This document shows positions 12,169 to 22,600 of a DNA stretch of 64,000 nt, piece after piece. Position 1 is the first letter of the stretch. Each line of letters starts with the position of its first letter. The DNA comes from Piper betle (Eukaryota; Streptophyta; Magnoliopsida; Piperales; Piperaceae). The translations under genes were made by a program, and so were the position numbers. The stretch is from contig JAURVB010014831.1 in the NCBI GenBank assembly GCA_033002965.1, forward strand, positions 20,010 to 84,009, read 5' to 3'. Below the pieces are notes generated by a model that saw only the letters and a list, made by a program, of their open reading frames with translations, was not told where the DNA came from and made no database searches.

Positions 12169-13660
12169 TGTCACAGGGGTCAACTTAGGGTTTAAATTTT
12201 TTGCCCTAACTACCTCCGTGCGGCGTGTTTCCCTCCCTGGAAACACCAGCCAACACCACCTCCGCACCCACCAATGTGCTGTGGTGCACAGCGGCCTCGG
12301 ACCACACACTTGCGAATACCGCACGAACCCAGTCCCGGTACCGCGCCCAGCTACTAAGCGCCACTAGTACCGGTATCAGGCTACCAGCGATTGTACCGAA
12401 CACACACACCAATCACCAAGCTGCAGTGACTACGCGTCCCACGTACCGATCACCCTTCTCGGTACCAATAGACCTCGGAATCACAGGTCTAACCCCGGTG
12501 GCCAAACACGACGCATACACCACAAGAATTACAGGAACTCGTCCCAACCTCTATTCTCACTAGTATGAATACAGGATATACAAGTAATCTACTACTCTAG
12601 ACTACTTGCCGGTCGTGGACATGCAAACCCCACGACCGTGCCTCTCGACCCTCACTCGACAGGACTTCACCCAACCCTCGGTTCACCACGCAGGGTTGCC
12701 GAACAACTGGTATGTGAGCCTTGACCCTAAAGGCGGACGTCGACTACCCCGGTAGTCCCCCTTGAAGTTCCAGACCGCCCCTCGGCCTGACTGCAGTAAC
12801 CCCAAGGCATCCCCTTGCCCGGCCAAGTTTCTCTCCTCCACCAAGATCACTCACACACTCTTCACATGTTGTTCTCCTCTTGTCTGATCTCTACATAAGG
12901 ATGGCACCTCCTTATATAGACATCCCGGCCTTAGTGTGACACCTCATCAGCTTGCATCCTCACCATCGAAGTCTTGATCAACGGCTCCCATCCTCCAAGC
13001 CTTGTCATCGACCCCCTTGGTGTTCCAGCAGAATTACCAGAAAGACCCACCCTTGGGTGTGGCGCAAATGCCTCATCAACTTCCTGGATGTGGCACGGTC
13101 GCCTGGCTCGACCCAGCGACCCCAATACCGAACCCTGGTCCGTCTGTTCCACAGCACCCATGCGCGTGCACGATAACCCCTACCGCACCTTGGCTCGGTC
13201 ACCCGCACACCTGCGCACCCGTGACTACCGCATGTCGCACGGTAGTACCCGGCCCTGGCGCCTAGCACGCTCGGTCAGTGGTGCTCGGTCACTCGCACCC
13301 TACGCATCCGGAACCCGCAACTTCTATCCGCACATGATGCTCGGTAGAACGTCCCGGCTGCGCCTGACCCGTCACGCACCTGGAACCCGCACCATGCTCA
13401 GTACACGGTAACGGTGCTCGGTACTCGTTACCGATCATGTCCGCTACCCAACTGCTATCGGTACTGCCCGATATCTCGCCCGGTACAGCAACTCGCCCGA
13501 TAGACCCCATGCACCACGATGCACTTCACACTAACACGGAAATATGCTCGGTAGATTGTTCACCACTCGGATAGCACCCTACCCGACTTGGACGCGGGAA
13601 TGCTAGGAACAACCGCCAAACCCTAGCTCTCGTCCGTCCCACGAGCTAAACCCCGTAACA
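12169..13660 (-). repeat. 3' LTR of H
   Basis: It is 1492 bp long and matches 17235-18724 except for about a dozen substitutions and single-base indels counted by eye (for example extra bases near 12358 and 12558). It carries the same TATA site (12912-12919, minus) and the same GCTCGGT motif cluster as the 5' LTR. The polypurine tract lies at 13661-13675. Confidence 0.9.
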
Positions 13661-15380
13661 GTCTCCCCCACCAATGAGACCCGATGTCCTCATCGGAGGT
13701 TTGAGTCCTGTCCTGCCTCTTGACCCATCTCACGCATAGGTTTCCTTCCTGTTCCCACTTGAATCACTCTGTCTGCCCTTTCGAAGCCCCCAGGTTGACG
13801 TACCTCTGCTTCAAAAGTCCTTACTACCTCTTATTCGCCGGCAGTAGTAGAAGCTCTCACAGACAGTTATTCAAACTGGACTGACCAAATCCCCTTGGAA
13901 AACACACAAAGGAACCCGTACCTTTACTTTGTACACCAGATTTTCTCCCAAAATCTGGGCGTGAGCGTCAGCATCACTGGTCCTTAACGCGGAATGATAT
14001 GCCCTCCTCGCCAGGTCCGCATCTCTTCATTCGGCTCGTCGCACCTCACACGGTCCACAACTTCAAAGAACCCAGCCTCGTTAGCTGACCACAAAGCAGA
14101 TTTTCTAGCTGCTCCGTGCAAGAGGTCCCCACGAACGTCTCACATACTCCTCCTGAGTAATGCATCCGTCCCTCAGTCTCATCTCCAGACTGAGCTTGGT
14201 TACTTGTCACCGATCCCTTGCCTTCCGCTTGTACCTCGCGTACTTCCCCATGATTCGGCAAGCAGCCCACAGTTGGGTATTCCTGGGCACTGCTCCGAAC
14301 AGCGTATTCCGAGACTCGATAGAGTAACCCTGCTGTTGCTCCCTTCTTCTTCGGGAAACTGGACACCACGTCCATGAGATCGAGCTTCAAGATCTCAAGG
14401 TGAAGCTAGTGCTGCAGCATCCCAGTCACTAACTCTTTTCTGTGCACCTTACCCTGTGGTACTCCCAATCAGGGTTTCACAAAAGCTGCGTTATCAGCAT
14501 ATCACCAACAACGAATCACCCTAACTCCGGGTACACATCCAGACCCTTCTGGATGCCCTTCCACTGGGGAATGTGGAACCTCAGCTTTTGTCTTAGCCTA
14601 CCCGAAGGACTTAATAGCCGATGTCCTTACTGGCATAGACTAACGGTATCATCTAACCAACACTTGAGTCAAGCCCCGACTTGCTCTGTCAACCAAGTTT
14701 CTCGTTATCACGATCTGAAGCTGCTATGCTCTCTCCCTAGGTCTAGGATAAGGCGATAGCTCCATTGTCCTCCTGACAATGAACTCAGATCCAACAAGTA
14801 AACCCGCCATAGTTGGACAATGCACTCCCAGCTAGCCCCTGCTGCCTTACACCGTCCCGGCCTTTGTCTGAAGTGCGTCACTACTCCAACGGTTGCCTGG
14901 AACCCGGCCGTTCCAGAATTGGCTCCGATGATCACAGCTCTTATCACACCAAAAAGCTGTAAGGTATGGTACCGACCAAACCTATTCAAAGATGACCCTA
15001 CATGGCGCAAACCATGTACGAACTTACCGTAATTGGCCAAACTCCTAGGAAGTTCTTCCTTCCAGTCACCCCTGTTGGCGTCCACTCGGCAATGGAATCC
15101 GCCTGATTCCTCACTCGCACCTTACTCGGCCAATTCTAGGGAAGCTCAACTCCCCTAATCACGAACTCACACGGCTCTTCACACAGAGAATGCTCCTTGA
15201 GCCCTGCATCGGGTTGACCCTCGTGATCCACCCATCACTTCCCGACGTCAGGTCCAACTCCAAGGAACTGGGTACTTCTTCCACATGGTCACCTCCTGTA
15301 ACCCATGGTGCATGACGGCTGAATTTTCCCCCATCCAGGAACCACATCTGGATCTGTGTGAGTTCGTCCGGCACCACACT
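13661..15380 (-). other. Non-coding internal tail of H, with polypurine tract
   Basis: This lies downstream of the gag-protease frame in element orientation. An autonomous gypsy element would have reverse transcriptase, RNase H and integrase here. I find only short frames and none of the landmark motifs (no YVDD-type box, no HHCC finger, no D,D-35-E core). It ends at a G-rich polypurine tract (13661-13675, ATTGGTGGGGGAGAC on the minus strand) against the 3' LTR. Because the LTRs are nearly identical, this loss predates the present insertion. Confidence 0.6.
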
Positions 15381-17153
15381 CTAGTGCGCCGGCGCTGGTA
15401 CCCTCCCTGGCACCAACTCGATCTGGTGAACGATCGTCCTCTCGGGAGACTCCTTTGGCAACTCGATTGACTCCGCATCAACCAACAAATCCGGTACCTC
15501 CACCACCTGGTCCGGCTGGATCATCACCATTCCCGCAAGGTCAGTCAAGTCCCCCGTGCACTCTCGAGTCACCTGCATTGCCGACAGATGCTCCTCCCTG
15601 ACAGTGCTGCACTTGACCCCGGAAGATCCTCTCTGCCCACGAACAAAACATGCACCCGCTTCATTCGCGATCAGTATACCTTCCAGCTGTGGGAACACTC
15701 CCACTCCAGCAGAACGCATGAAAGGATTCCCGAGTATCAGATCAAAATCATCGAGTTCGATGACCATCAAATCAACTCGCCCTTCATACTCCCCCAAGCA
15801 AATTCTGACATTTCTGGCTATACCTTGCACCTGTCTCGCCTGTGAGTTCACCGCCTTCACCTTGCTGGTCACGATCCCAGTCTTCAACCCTAGTTCCAAC
15901 GCCATCCCATTGGAAACAAAGTTGTGCGTAGCACCAGTGTCTACTAAGGCTGAAACTGCTCTCCCGTTCACTACACATGGAACGTATATCAGGCCAGCTC
16001 CTTCCGAAGCTGAGCGTTCAGCTCGCAACACCCCGAGTATCTGAAGGGTAGATGCTCGGGCAAGAGGCTCCTCCCCTTGGTCCTGGTCTGCATCCGCTAC
16101 CAAGGCATTCACCTTGCCTCGGTTCGGACACTGCTTTGCCCGATGCGGACCCCCACACAGAAAGCACCCGGATGCTGGAACACCCGGCCCACGATCCCTG
16201 CTGCCCGACGCAATGTCTGGCCCCCTCTTTGGCCGGAATGGCCTTCTGCCCTCCCGTTGGCTGCCTCGGCCGCCCATGATCATCTTGCCCTGGGTATCCT
16301 CCTTGACACCCGTCTGCGGCTGCAAGTCCACCAAGGCGTCGGCTGCCACCAAAGCTGCAGGCAAATCCTGGACTTTCTGCTGCCTCAGCTCCACCTGAGC
16401 CCAAGGCTGCAAACCAGAGATAAAGTTAAATAACTTATCTTCCTCCGACATGTTTCTGATGTCGAGGAGACACGAGCTAAACTCCATGACATACTCCCTC
16501 ACTGTTCCGGACTGTCTCAACTGCTTGAGTCGGTCCCTTGCCACCCAGGTAGTGTTAGATGGCAAGAACTGCTCCCGAAGCTCCTCTTTTAAGGAATTCC
16601 AGGTCTCCGTTCGGGGTCGACCAGCACTCCGATCCTCCTCGGTGCGAGTTCGATACCACAACTTGGCATCCCCCGATAGAAACATGCTGGCCAAAGAAAC
16701 CTGGCGCTCTTCGGGTATGTTCGCAGCAACGAAGTACTCTTCAATATCCCAGATGAAGTTCTCTAGGTCCTTGGCTGACCTAGCTCCCTCGAACTTCTTT
16801 GGCTCTGGCACCTTAAGCCTTCCCGGGATCGAGCTTTCTTCGGCTGCACGGTCAACCAAACCTGGTTGAGGATATCTGGCGACAACCTGCTTCAACAGAG
16901 TTACATCTGTATTCAAAGCCCCAATGATATCCCGGAACTCCTCCAACAGTCCCGCCGTCGCTGCTTCTTTGATACGGCTGGTCTCGGGTATGTCGCTCAC
17001 CCGAGAACCCAAGTCCTTCATCCCTTCTGTTAAGGACTGTAGCTGCTCGAAGATGGTTCGCCCATCGTCACTACTGGTAGGTCCTCCCACCAGCACTTCC
17101 AGCCGCGTCACACGCTCCTGTGTGTCCATCTCTTGGTACCTACTTACTGGCAA
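15381..17153 (-). CDS. Gag-protease polyprotein of element H (590 aa)
   Basis: This is the only long intact retroelement frame in the window. In order: an N-terminal coiled-coil-like stretch (~30-95); a gag capsid region (~112-280) with KKFEGARSAKDLENF and FLSGDAKLWYRTR; a basic linker; a zinc knuckle C330-x2-C333-x3-H337-x4-C342 that binds RNA; and an aspartic protease with the active-site triplet DTG at 405-407 (LVDTGATHNF) and the second hydrophobic strand LILGNPF at ~472-478. The frame stops soon after IELVPG, just where reverse transcriptase normally begins. The chosen ATG is the first in the frame, ~70 bp after the primer site. Capsid and protease should package and mature particles. 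The type is Ty3/gypsy, chromovirus-like; the exact clade is uncertain. Confidence 0.85.
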   Translation of the reverse strand: MPVSRYQEMDTQERVTRLEVLVGGPTSSDDGRTIFEQLQSLTEGMKDLGSRVSDIPETSRIKEAATAGLLEEFRDIIGALNTDVTLLKQVVARYPQPGLVDRAAEESSIPGRLKVPEPKKFEGARSAKDLENFIWDIEEYFVAANIPEERQVSLASMFLSGDAKLWYRTRTEEDRSAGRPRTETWNSLKEELREQFLPSNTTWVARDRLKQLRQSGTVREYVMEFSSCLLDIRNMSEEDKLFNFISGLQPWAQVELRQQKVQDLPAALVAADALVDLQPQTGVKEDTQGKMIMGGRGSQREGRRPFRPKRGPDIASGSRDRGPGVPASGCFLCGGPHRAKQCPNRGKVNALVADADQDQGEEPLARASTLQILGVLRAERSASEGAGLIYVPCVVNGRAVSALVDTGATHNFVSNGMALELGLKTGIVTSKVKAVNSQARQVQGIARNVRICLGEYEGRVDLMVIELDDFDLILGNPFMRSAGVGVFPQLEGILIANEAGACFVRGQRGSSGVKCSTVREEHLSAMQVTRECTGDLTDLAGMVMIQPDQVVEVPDLLVDAESIELPKESPERTIVHQIELVPGRVPAPAH

Positions 17154-17220
17154 AGTGTGGAGACTTTCCTCTGAAAGTAGAGACGTGCTTCACAAGACCT
17201 TCGGCTCCTACCGAACTCCG

Positions 17221-17232
17221 AGCTCTGATACC
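17221..17232 (-). other. Primer-binding site of H (initiator Met tRNA)
   Basis: On the minus strand it reads GGTATCAGAGCT, 2 bp inside the end of the 5' LTR. It complements the 3' end of plant initiator methionine tRNA and sets the orientation of H. Confidence 0.8.
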
Positions 17233-17973
17233 TCTGTCACAGGGGTCAACTTAGGGTTTAAATTTTTCGCCCTAACTGCCTCCGTGCGGCGTGTTTCCCT
17301 CCCTGGAAACACCAGCCAACACCACCTCCGCACCCACCAATGTGCTGTGGTGCACAGCGGCCTCGGACCACACACTTGCGAATACCGCACGAACCCAGTC
17401 CCGGTACCGCGCCCAGCTACTAGCGCCACTAGTACCGGTATCAGGCTACCAGCGATTGTACCGAACACACACACCAATCACCAAGCCGCAGTGACTACGC
17501 GTCCCACGTACCGATCACCCATCTCGGTACCAATAGACCTCGGAATCACAGGTCTAACCCCGGTGGCCAAACACGACGCATACACCACAAGAATTACAGG
17601 AACTCGTCCCAACCTCTATTCCACTAGTATGAATACAGGATATACAAGTAGTCTACACCCTAGACTACTTGCCGGTCGTGGACATGCAAACCCCACGACC
17701 GTGCCTCTCGACCCTCACTCGACAGGACTTCACCCAACCCTCGGTTCACCACGCAGGGTTGCCGAACAACTGGTATGTGAGCCTTGACCCTAAAGGCAGA
17801 CGTCGACTACCCCGGTAGTCCCCCTTGAAGTTCCAGACCGCCCCTCGGCCTGACTGCAGTAACCCCAAGGCATCCCCTTGCCCGGCCAAGTTTCTCTCCT
17901 CCACCAAGATCACTCACACACTCTTCACATGTTGTTCTCCTCTTGTCTGATCTCTACATAAGGATGGCACCTC

Positions 17974-17982
17974 CTTATATAG
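17974..17982 (-). promoter_or_regulatory. TATA box of the H 5' LTR
   Basis: On the minus strand this reads CTATATAAGG, a canonical plant TATA box in the element's direction, conserved in the other LTR at 12912-12919. Transcription would be expected to start ~25-35 bp further left and run through the gag frame. Confidence 0.65.
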
Positions 17983-18255
17983 ACATCCCGGCCTTAGTGT
18001 GACACCTCATCAGCTTGCATCCTCACCATCGAAGTCTTGATCAACGGCTCCCATCCTCCAAGCCTTGTCATCGACCCCCTTGGTGTTCCAGCAGAATTAC
18101 CAGAAAGACCCACCCTTGGGTGTGGCGCAAATGCCTCATCAACTTCCTGGATGTGGCACGGTCGCCTGGCTCGACCCAGCGACCCCAATACCGAACCCTG
18201 GTCCGTCTGTTCCACAGCACCCATGCGCGTGCACGATAACCCCTACCGCACCTTG

Positions 18256-18615
18256 GCTCGGTCACTCGCACACCTGCGCACCCGTGACTACCGCATGTCG
18301 CACGGTAGTACCCGGCCCTGGCGCCCAGCACGCTCGGTCAGTGGTGCTCGGTCACTCGCACCCTACGCATCCGGAACCCGCAACTTCTATCCGCACATGA
18401 TGCTCGGTAGAACGTCCCGGCTGCGCCTGACCCGTCACGCACCTGGAACCCGCACCATGCTCAGTACACGGTAACGGTGCTCGGTACTCGTTACCGATCA
18501 TGTCCGCTACCCAACTGCTATCGGTACTGCCCGATATCTCGCCCGGTACAGCAACTCGCCCGATAGACCCCATGCACCACGATGCACTTCACACTAACAC
18601 GGAAATATGCTCGGT
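18256..18615 (-). promoter_or_regulatory. Cluster of six GCTCGGT motifs in H U3
   Basis: The heptamer GCTCGGT (ACCGAGC on the element strand) occurs at 18256, 18332, 18346, 18402, 18479 and 18609, with a one-base variant near 18459. The cluster lies about 270-640 bp upstream of the TATA box. The other LTR has the same arrangement. It could be an enhancer; no transcription factor can be named from the sequence alone. Confidence 0.45.
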
Positions 18616-18724
18616 AGATTGTTCACCACTCGGATAGCACCCTACCCGACTTGGACGCGGGAATGCTAGGAACAACCGCCAAACCCTAGCTCTCGATCCG
18701 TCCCACGAGCTAAACCCCGTAACA

Positions 18725-19689
18725 CTAAGCCATGCTTGCGACATCATTGATCACGCAGGCTAGCGCCCCACCCAATTCATGCCTTGGTTTGGCCTAACCA
18801 TGCCTGTGATATCATTGGACCATTGGGTCACGGGGGCCAGCACCCTTGTGCCCTACCAAAGCCTTTGCACTGGCATTTTTCCTTTTTTTTATAAAAATCA
18901 CCCTATCTCCCTTTTCTCCTCTTCTTGGCTTCCACTGACCATCACTCCCAAACCACTCCCCTTCCTTCATTGGCCTGTCCGTGATTTTCTCAGCCTCTCC
19001 AAGCCTTGTCTAAGGTCTAGAGTCCTATGTCTTAGGTGGGATGCCCCAAGGGACCTCCCCTTGGTTCATTGGTATAAGTTCTTCCTCCAACCCTCTTATG
19101 TGTCATGTTTGTTTCTTGTTTTGCCTAGGTTCCTGTTGTCTATTTTTATGACATTTTTATCATGTAGCTTGTTGTGGTAGCATTTAGAAGGAAGCTTCAT
19201 CATTTTTACATGTCTAAATAAATATTTATGTATTTTTTAGCATACCATGGTTGCCTATTTGAATAGTCTTGGTCGATTTACTATAACGTTTGTTCTAAGT
19301 GGTATTTTTGCATACTATAATTTCTACCTTGTTCATTAGAGGTAGATCTACATTTTTTATGAATAAGGTTTTCTCGATTGGGCCTATGTCAACATGTATG
19401 GGAGCCATAATCAAAGAAAGGTGACTGCTTTACTACTTGTAGTAGCCTATTGGCTACTTTCCCAATTTTGCCCCCCATGTGTTGGATATGTCTCATTAAA
19501 ATATTAAGCTAAAATGACCACAATAAAGGCCTAAATGAACCTCTAAACGAAGAATGTGTATGTAGTGTTTCTGGTATGTCTGGCTATGTTCTGTAGTTGC
19601 ACTCTTAGTTGAGCTCCCTAAATGATTTTTATAAAATATATAAAAACTATATAAGAACTCCCCACTTGTCTAATGTCAACATGTACGTA
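18725..19689. other. H flank, unassigned sequence and left half of repeat F
   Basis: The first ~140 bp continue a degenerate ~90-bp unit (ggcctaaccatgcc... followed by gccagcacccttg) also present at 12057-12163, so H landed in a small tandem repeat. The middle is unassigned. From ~19555 it matches F at 3120-3240. The final five bases, acgta (19685-19689), are the left TSD of D'. Confidence 0.5.
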
Positions 19690-22600
19690 ATACACCAATT
19701 TCGGTTCACTTAAGAATTGAATCAAAAATGTTGCGATCGAGTCGAGTCACATTTAAAGTTGTCGGTCGGTATGACTCAATCGATAAAATCGATCAAAACA
19801 ACCCGCTTTGTGTCATGAGAAGGGAAGATATTATTAAATACCTGTCAAAACACATCAAACGTAAATAACAGTAAGAAAATAAATAACTGTGTTGAGGCCA
19901 AGTGTATGTAGCGTTTATTTGTCCTCCCACCAAAGTCGACTCAGGATTTGCATGACCTACATATATTATATGAAAACCGTTAGTAACAAATGTTACTAGT
20001 CCAAAAAATAACTAATACAATCTGGCAAATGGGTATTCCATTACCTATGAAAACTTATGAAAGTTCAATATTGCCTCACACTAGGCCATAAGCAAATATA
20101 CTTAAGTAATTGCCGGCTCGCATGTATGGCTCATAATCATATTCACACATACATACAATGTTTATGCCCTCACACCTTCCATATCACCAGCCATGGTACT
20201 CAAGTGGTAAAAAGAACAGTTAAGTTAGTGCCACCATTTCCGAAAATGCACTGCATTATGTAGTACCATCATACACTGCACTACCTCATGGTTTGAAGGA
20301 TTATAAGTATGATTCATATATATCTCCATACCGCTCACTCTCTTATTTGTGAAATCCGTAAAAATGCGCATACTTATATAATAAGCTTAGGAAGGAGGCT
20401 TGTATCATATATTTCTGGATTTAAGTTCAAAAACCAACAAGGGATCTCATCCTTATAGTTTTATTAAACATGCATAATAATACAGCTAAATGACCCGACA
20501 TTAGAGGGATGCAATAAAATGCTGCCGATGCCATCATACATATAGAACACGATTAAACTCGACACGCAAAGAGTCGAGTAGAGACGGAGAGTCCTATGGA
20601 CATGTGGTCCAAGCTCCAAGCGTATCTGCACATCTACGACGAGTTCGGACTCTGAAACTTACATTGGAACCCACTACTAAATAAAATACTAACATCTTTA
20701 TATGATGCATGCTCATGGTGTGCACTCACATCATCAATATATCCTAATAAAAAAACCATACTAAATAAACATACCGTTTAACATACAACATGTAAATCGA
20801 GACATAATAAAGAAAATAACTAATAACAAATAATAAATAAATAAATAAATACAATCATGAATAAACATATAAATAATAAATATATAAAATAATCAATACT
20901 CTAATCATAAAATAATAATATCATATACTATATACGTAAATGGCTAAACACAAGTAAATATTATATATACTCGTGTTAGTAATCATATAAACAATTAAAT
21001 AATAACATACACGCAACTAACAAATAAATAAATAAATAAACACACACATACAATTTAGTAAACATAAAAAGACTAACATTAATAAGTAAATATAATATTA
21101 ATAATAATAAATAATCATGTAAACATTCATCATATATGATAAACATATAGATAAAAATAAATAAATAATATTGAATAAATAAACAAATAAAACAATAAAT
21201 AAAGAAAAATCATCATAACATACAATCATGCTAAATCATGTGAATATACATCTAAACTAATGTAGAAGTTCTCAAATTACCAAAAATGGTGCAAGAACGG
21301 ACGAAAATGGGCTGAAGCTGAGCTGAACCAGACCGAATAAAGTTGAACCAGACCAAACCGAACTAAACCAACTTAGTTTCGGTTAACTGTTGGGCTGGGT
21401 TTGTAAAACCTGCGAACTGAGTCAGGGGTTTTATGCTTATGAACCAATCGGTTCAGCCGTCAATTCAAGTTGAGTATGTTTCAAAACATGTGTACTGAGC
21501 TAATGCATGTCGCATGTATGAGCCATGAGGGTCATGTGTACCCAAGTATATGATGATGACGTCATGAATACAGCAGAAAAGACTGAGTTATCATAATATA
21601 TGAGAGTATGTAAATTTATATATATATAGTGGATCGTAGATTTAGTTTTAGGTTGTTTACCGCGTCAAGACGCGTTATGGGGCAGTTTAGGTGGGCTAAT
21701 AGTTACAGAGCATGTCATTGTAGTCTTATAGTGCGTGATATATTTTATAGATTTTCCCCTATTTTTCTGTATTTTTTTTAGAATTATTACGAACTAGTTA
21801 TTATTTTGACTCGAGTCAAGTCTTATTTACGATATTACCATCAATCGCCCCCCTCCACCCCCCCCCCGACCCTTTTTCTTTTTTTCATCCAAACCCTTGC
21901 TGCCCCACCCCATGTTTGTCGCCGCCGACACCACCCTACCACCGATTGATGCCGCCAAGCTCTACCAAGGCGTTGCCGTGCCACCCTGAGCGCCCGGCCA
22001 TCGTCCACCCTCCACGGCGCCGGATCGCCACGCCTAGCGCCGTGCCTATGTTGCGCTCACTCGCCGATTTTGCTGCTGGCGATCATCACCCCCGTGATCC
22101 AATGGTCGCCTTAACGCCTTCAACCAACCCACGACCTTCCCCGACCAGAGTGGAGCTCAGGGCCACCCACAACGGCCATATTTCTGCACCCATTGCTGCC
22201 GCCTCTATTTTTGCCCTTTTTTGGCAAGCTGCCACCTCCACTGACCATGTCAACATTGTAGACGCATCGGGCTCGCCGAACCGGTGCCAATGGTACCCAA
22301 TATGACTGCTATCCCGCCAGTAGACGTTGCCGGTGACACCGCTAGAAAACCGCCGGAAAGCTGCTGGAAAACCATTGAAACTTACCAAAAACTCTTGAAA
22401 CCCACCGGAAAACTAGATTCACTGGAATTCATTAGATCTTCCATGGAGCTCATCCAGTCGAACCTGATCACCGAATTCGAGCTCCGAGATGCACGATAAA
22501 AACCCTAGTCATCGCCAATTACTAATGACGAGAGGTATAATTACCACCGAGTTAATGATTTAAAGTTGATGATTGTTAGCACAACATGCTAGGATTTATT

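Larger units (their letters stand above)
12169..18724 (-). mobile_element. Element H: recent non-autonomous gag-protease LTR retrotransposon
   Basis: The two ends are near-identical ~1.49-kb LTRs (TG...CA). On the minus strand the order is 5' LTR (right), Met-tRNA primer site, one long gag-protease frame, ~1.7 kb without a frame, polypurine tract, 3' LTR (left). The flanks are ctagc (12164-12168) and ctaagc (18725-18730), a 5-bp TSD with one extra base on the right. H is clearly richer in G+C than its surroundings. With no reverse transcriptase or integrase it must have been moved by another element's enzymes. Confidence 0.85.
17235..18724 (-). repeat. 5' LTR of H
   Basis: 1490 bp, the promoter-bearing copy. 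On the minus strand it starts TGTTACGGGG and ends CTGTGACA, next to the primer site. About a dozen differences from its partner imply roughly 1% divergence, a young insertion for a plant LTR element. Confidence 0.9.

Noticed and set aside
12974..13411. 145-aa plus-strand frame repeated at 18037-18474
   Set aside because: Duplicated only because it lies in both LTRs of H; antisense to the element and without a domain.
16924..17787. 287-aa plus-strand frame
   Set aside because: It crosses the boundary of gag and LTR on the strand opposite to H, so it is a shadow of the gag frame.
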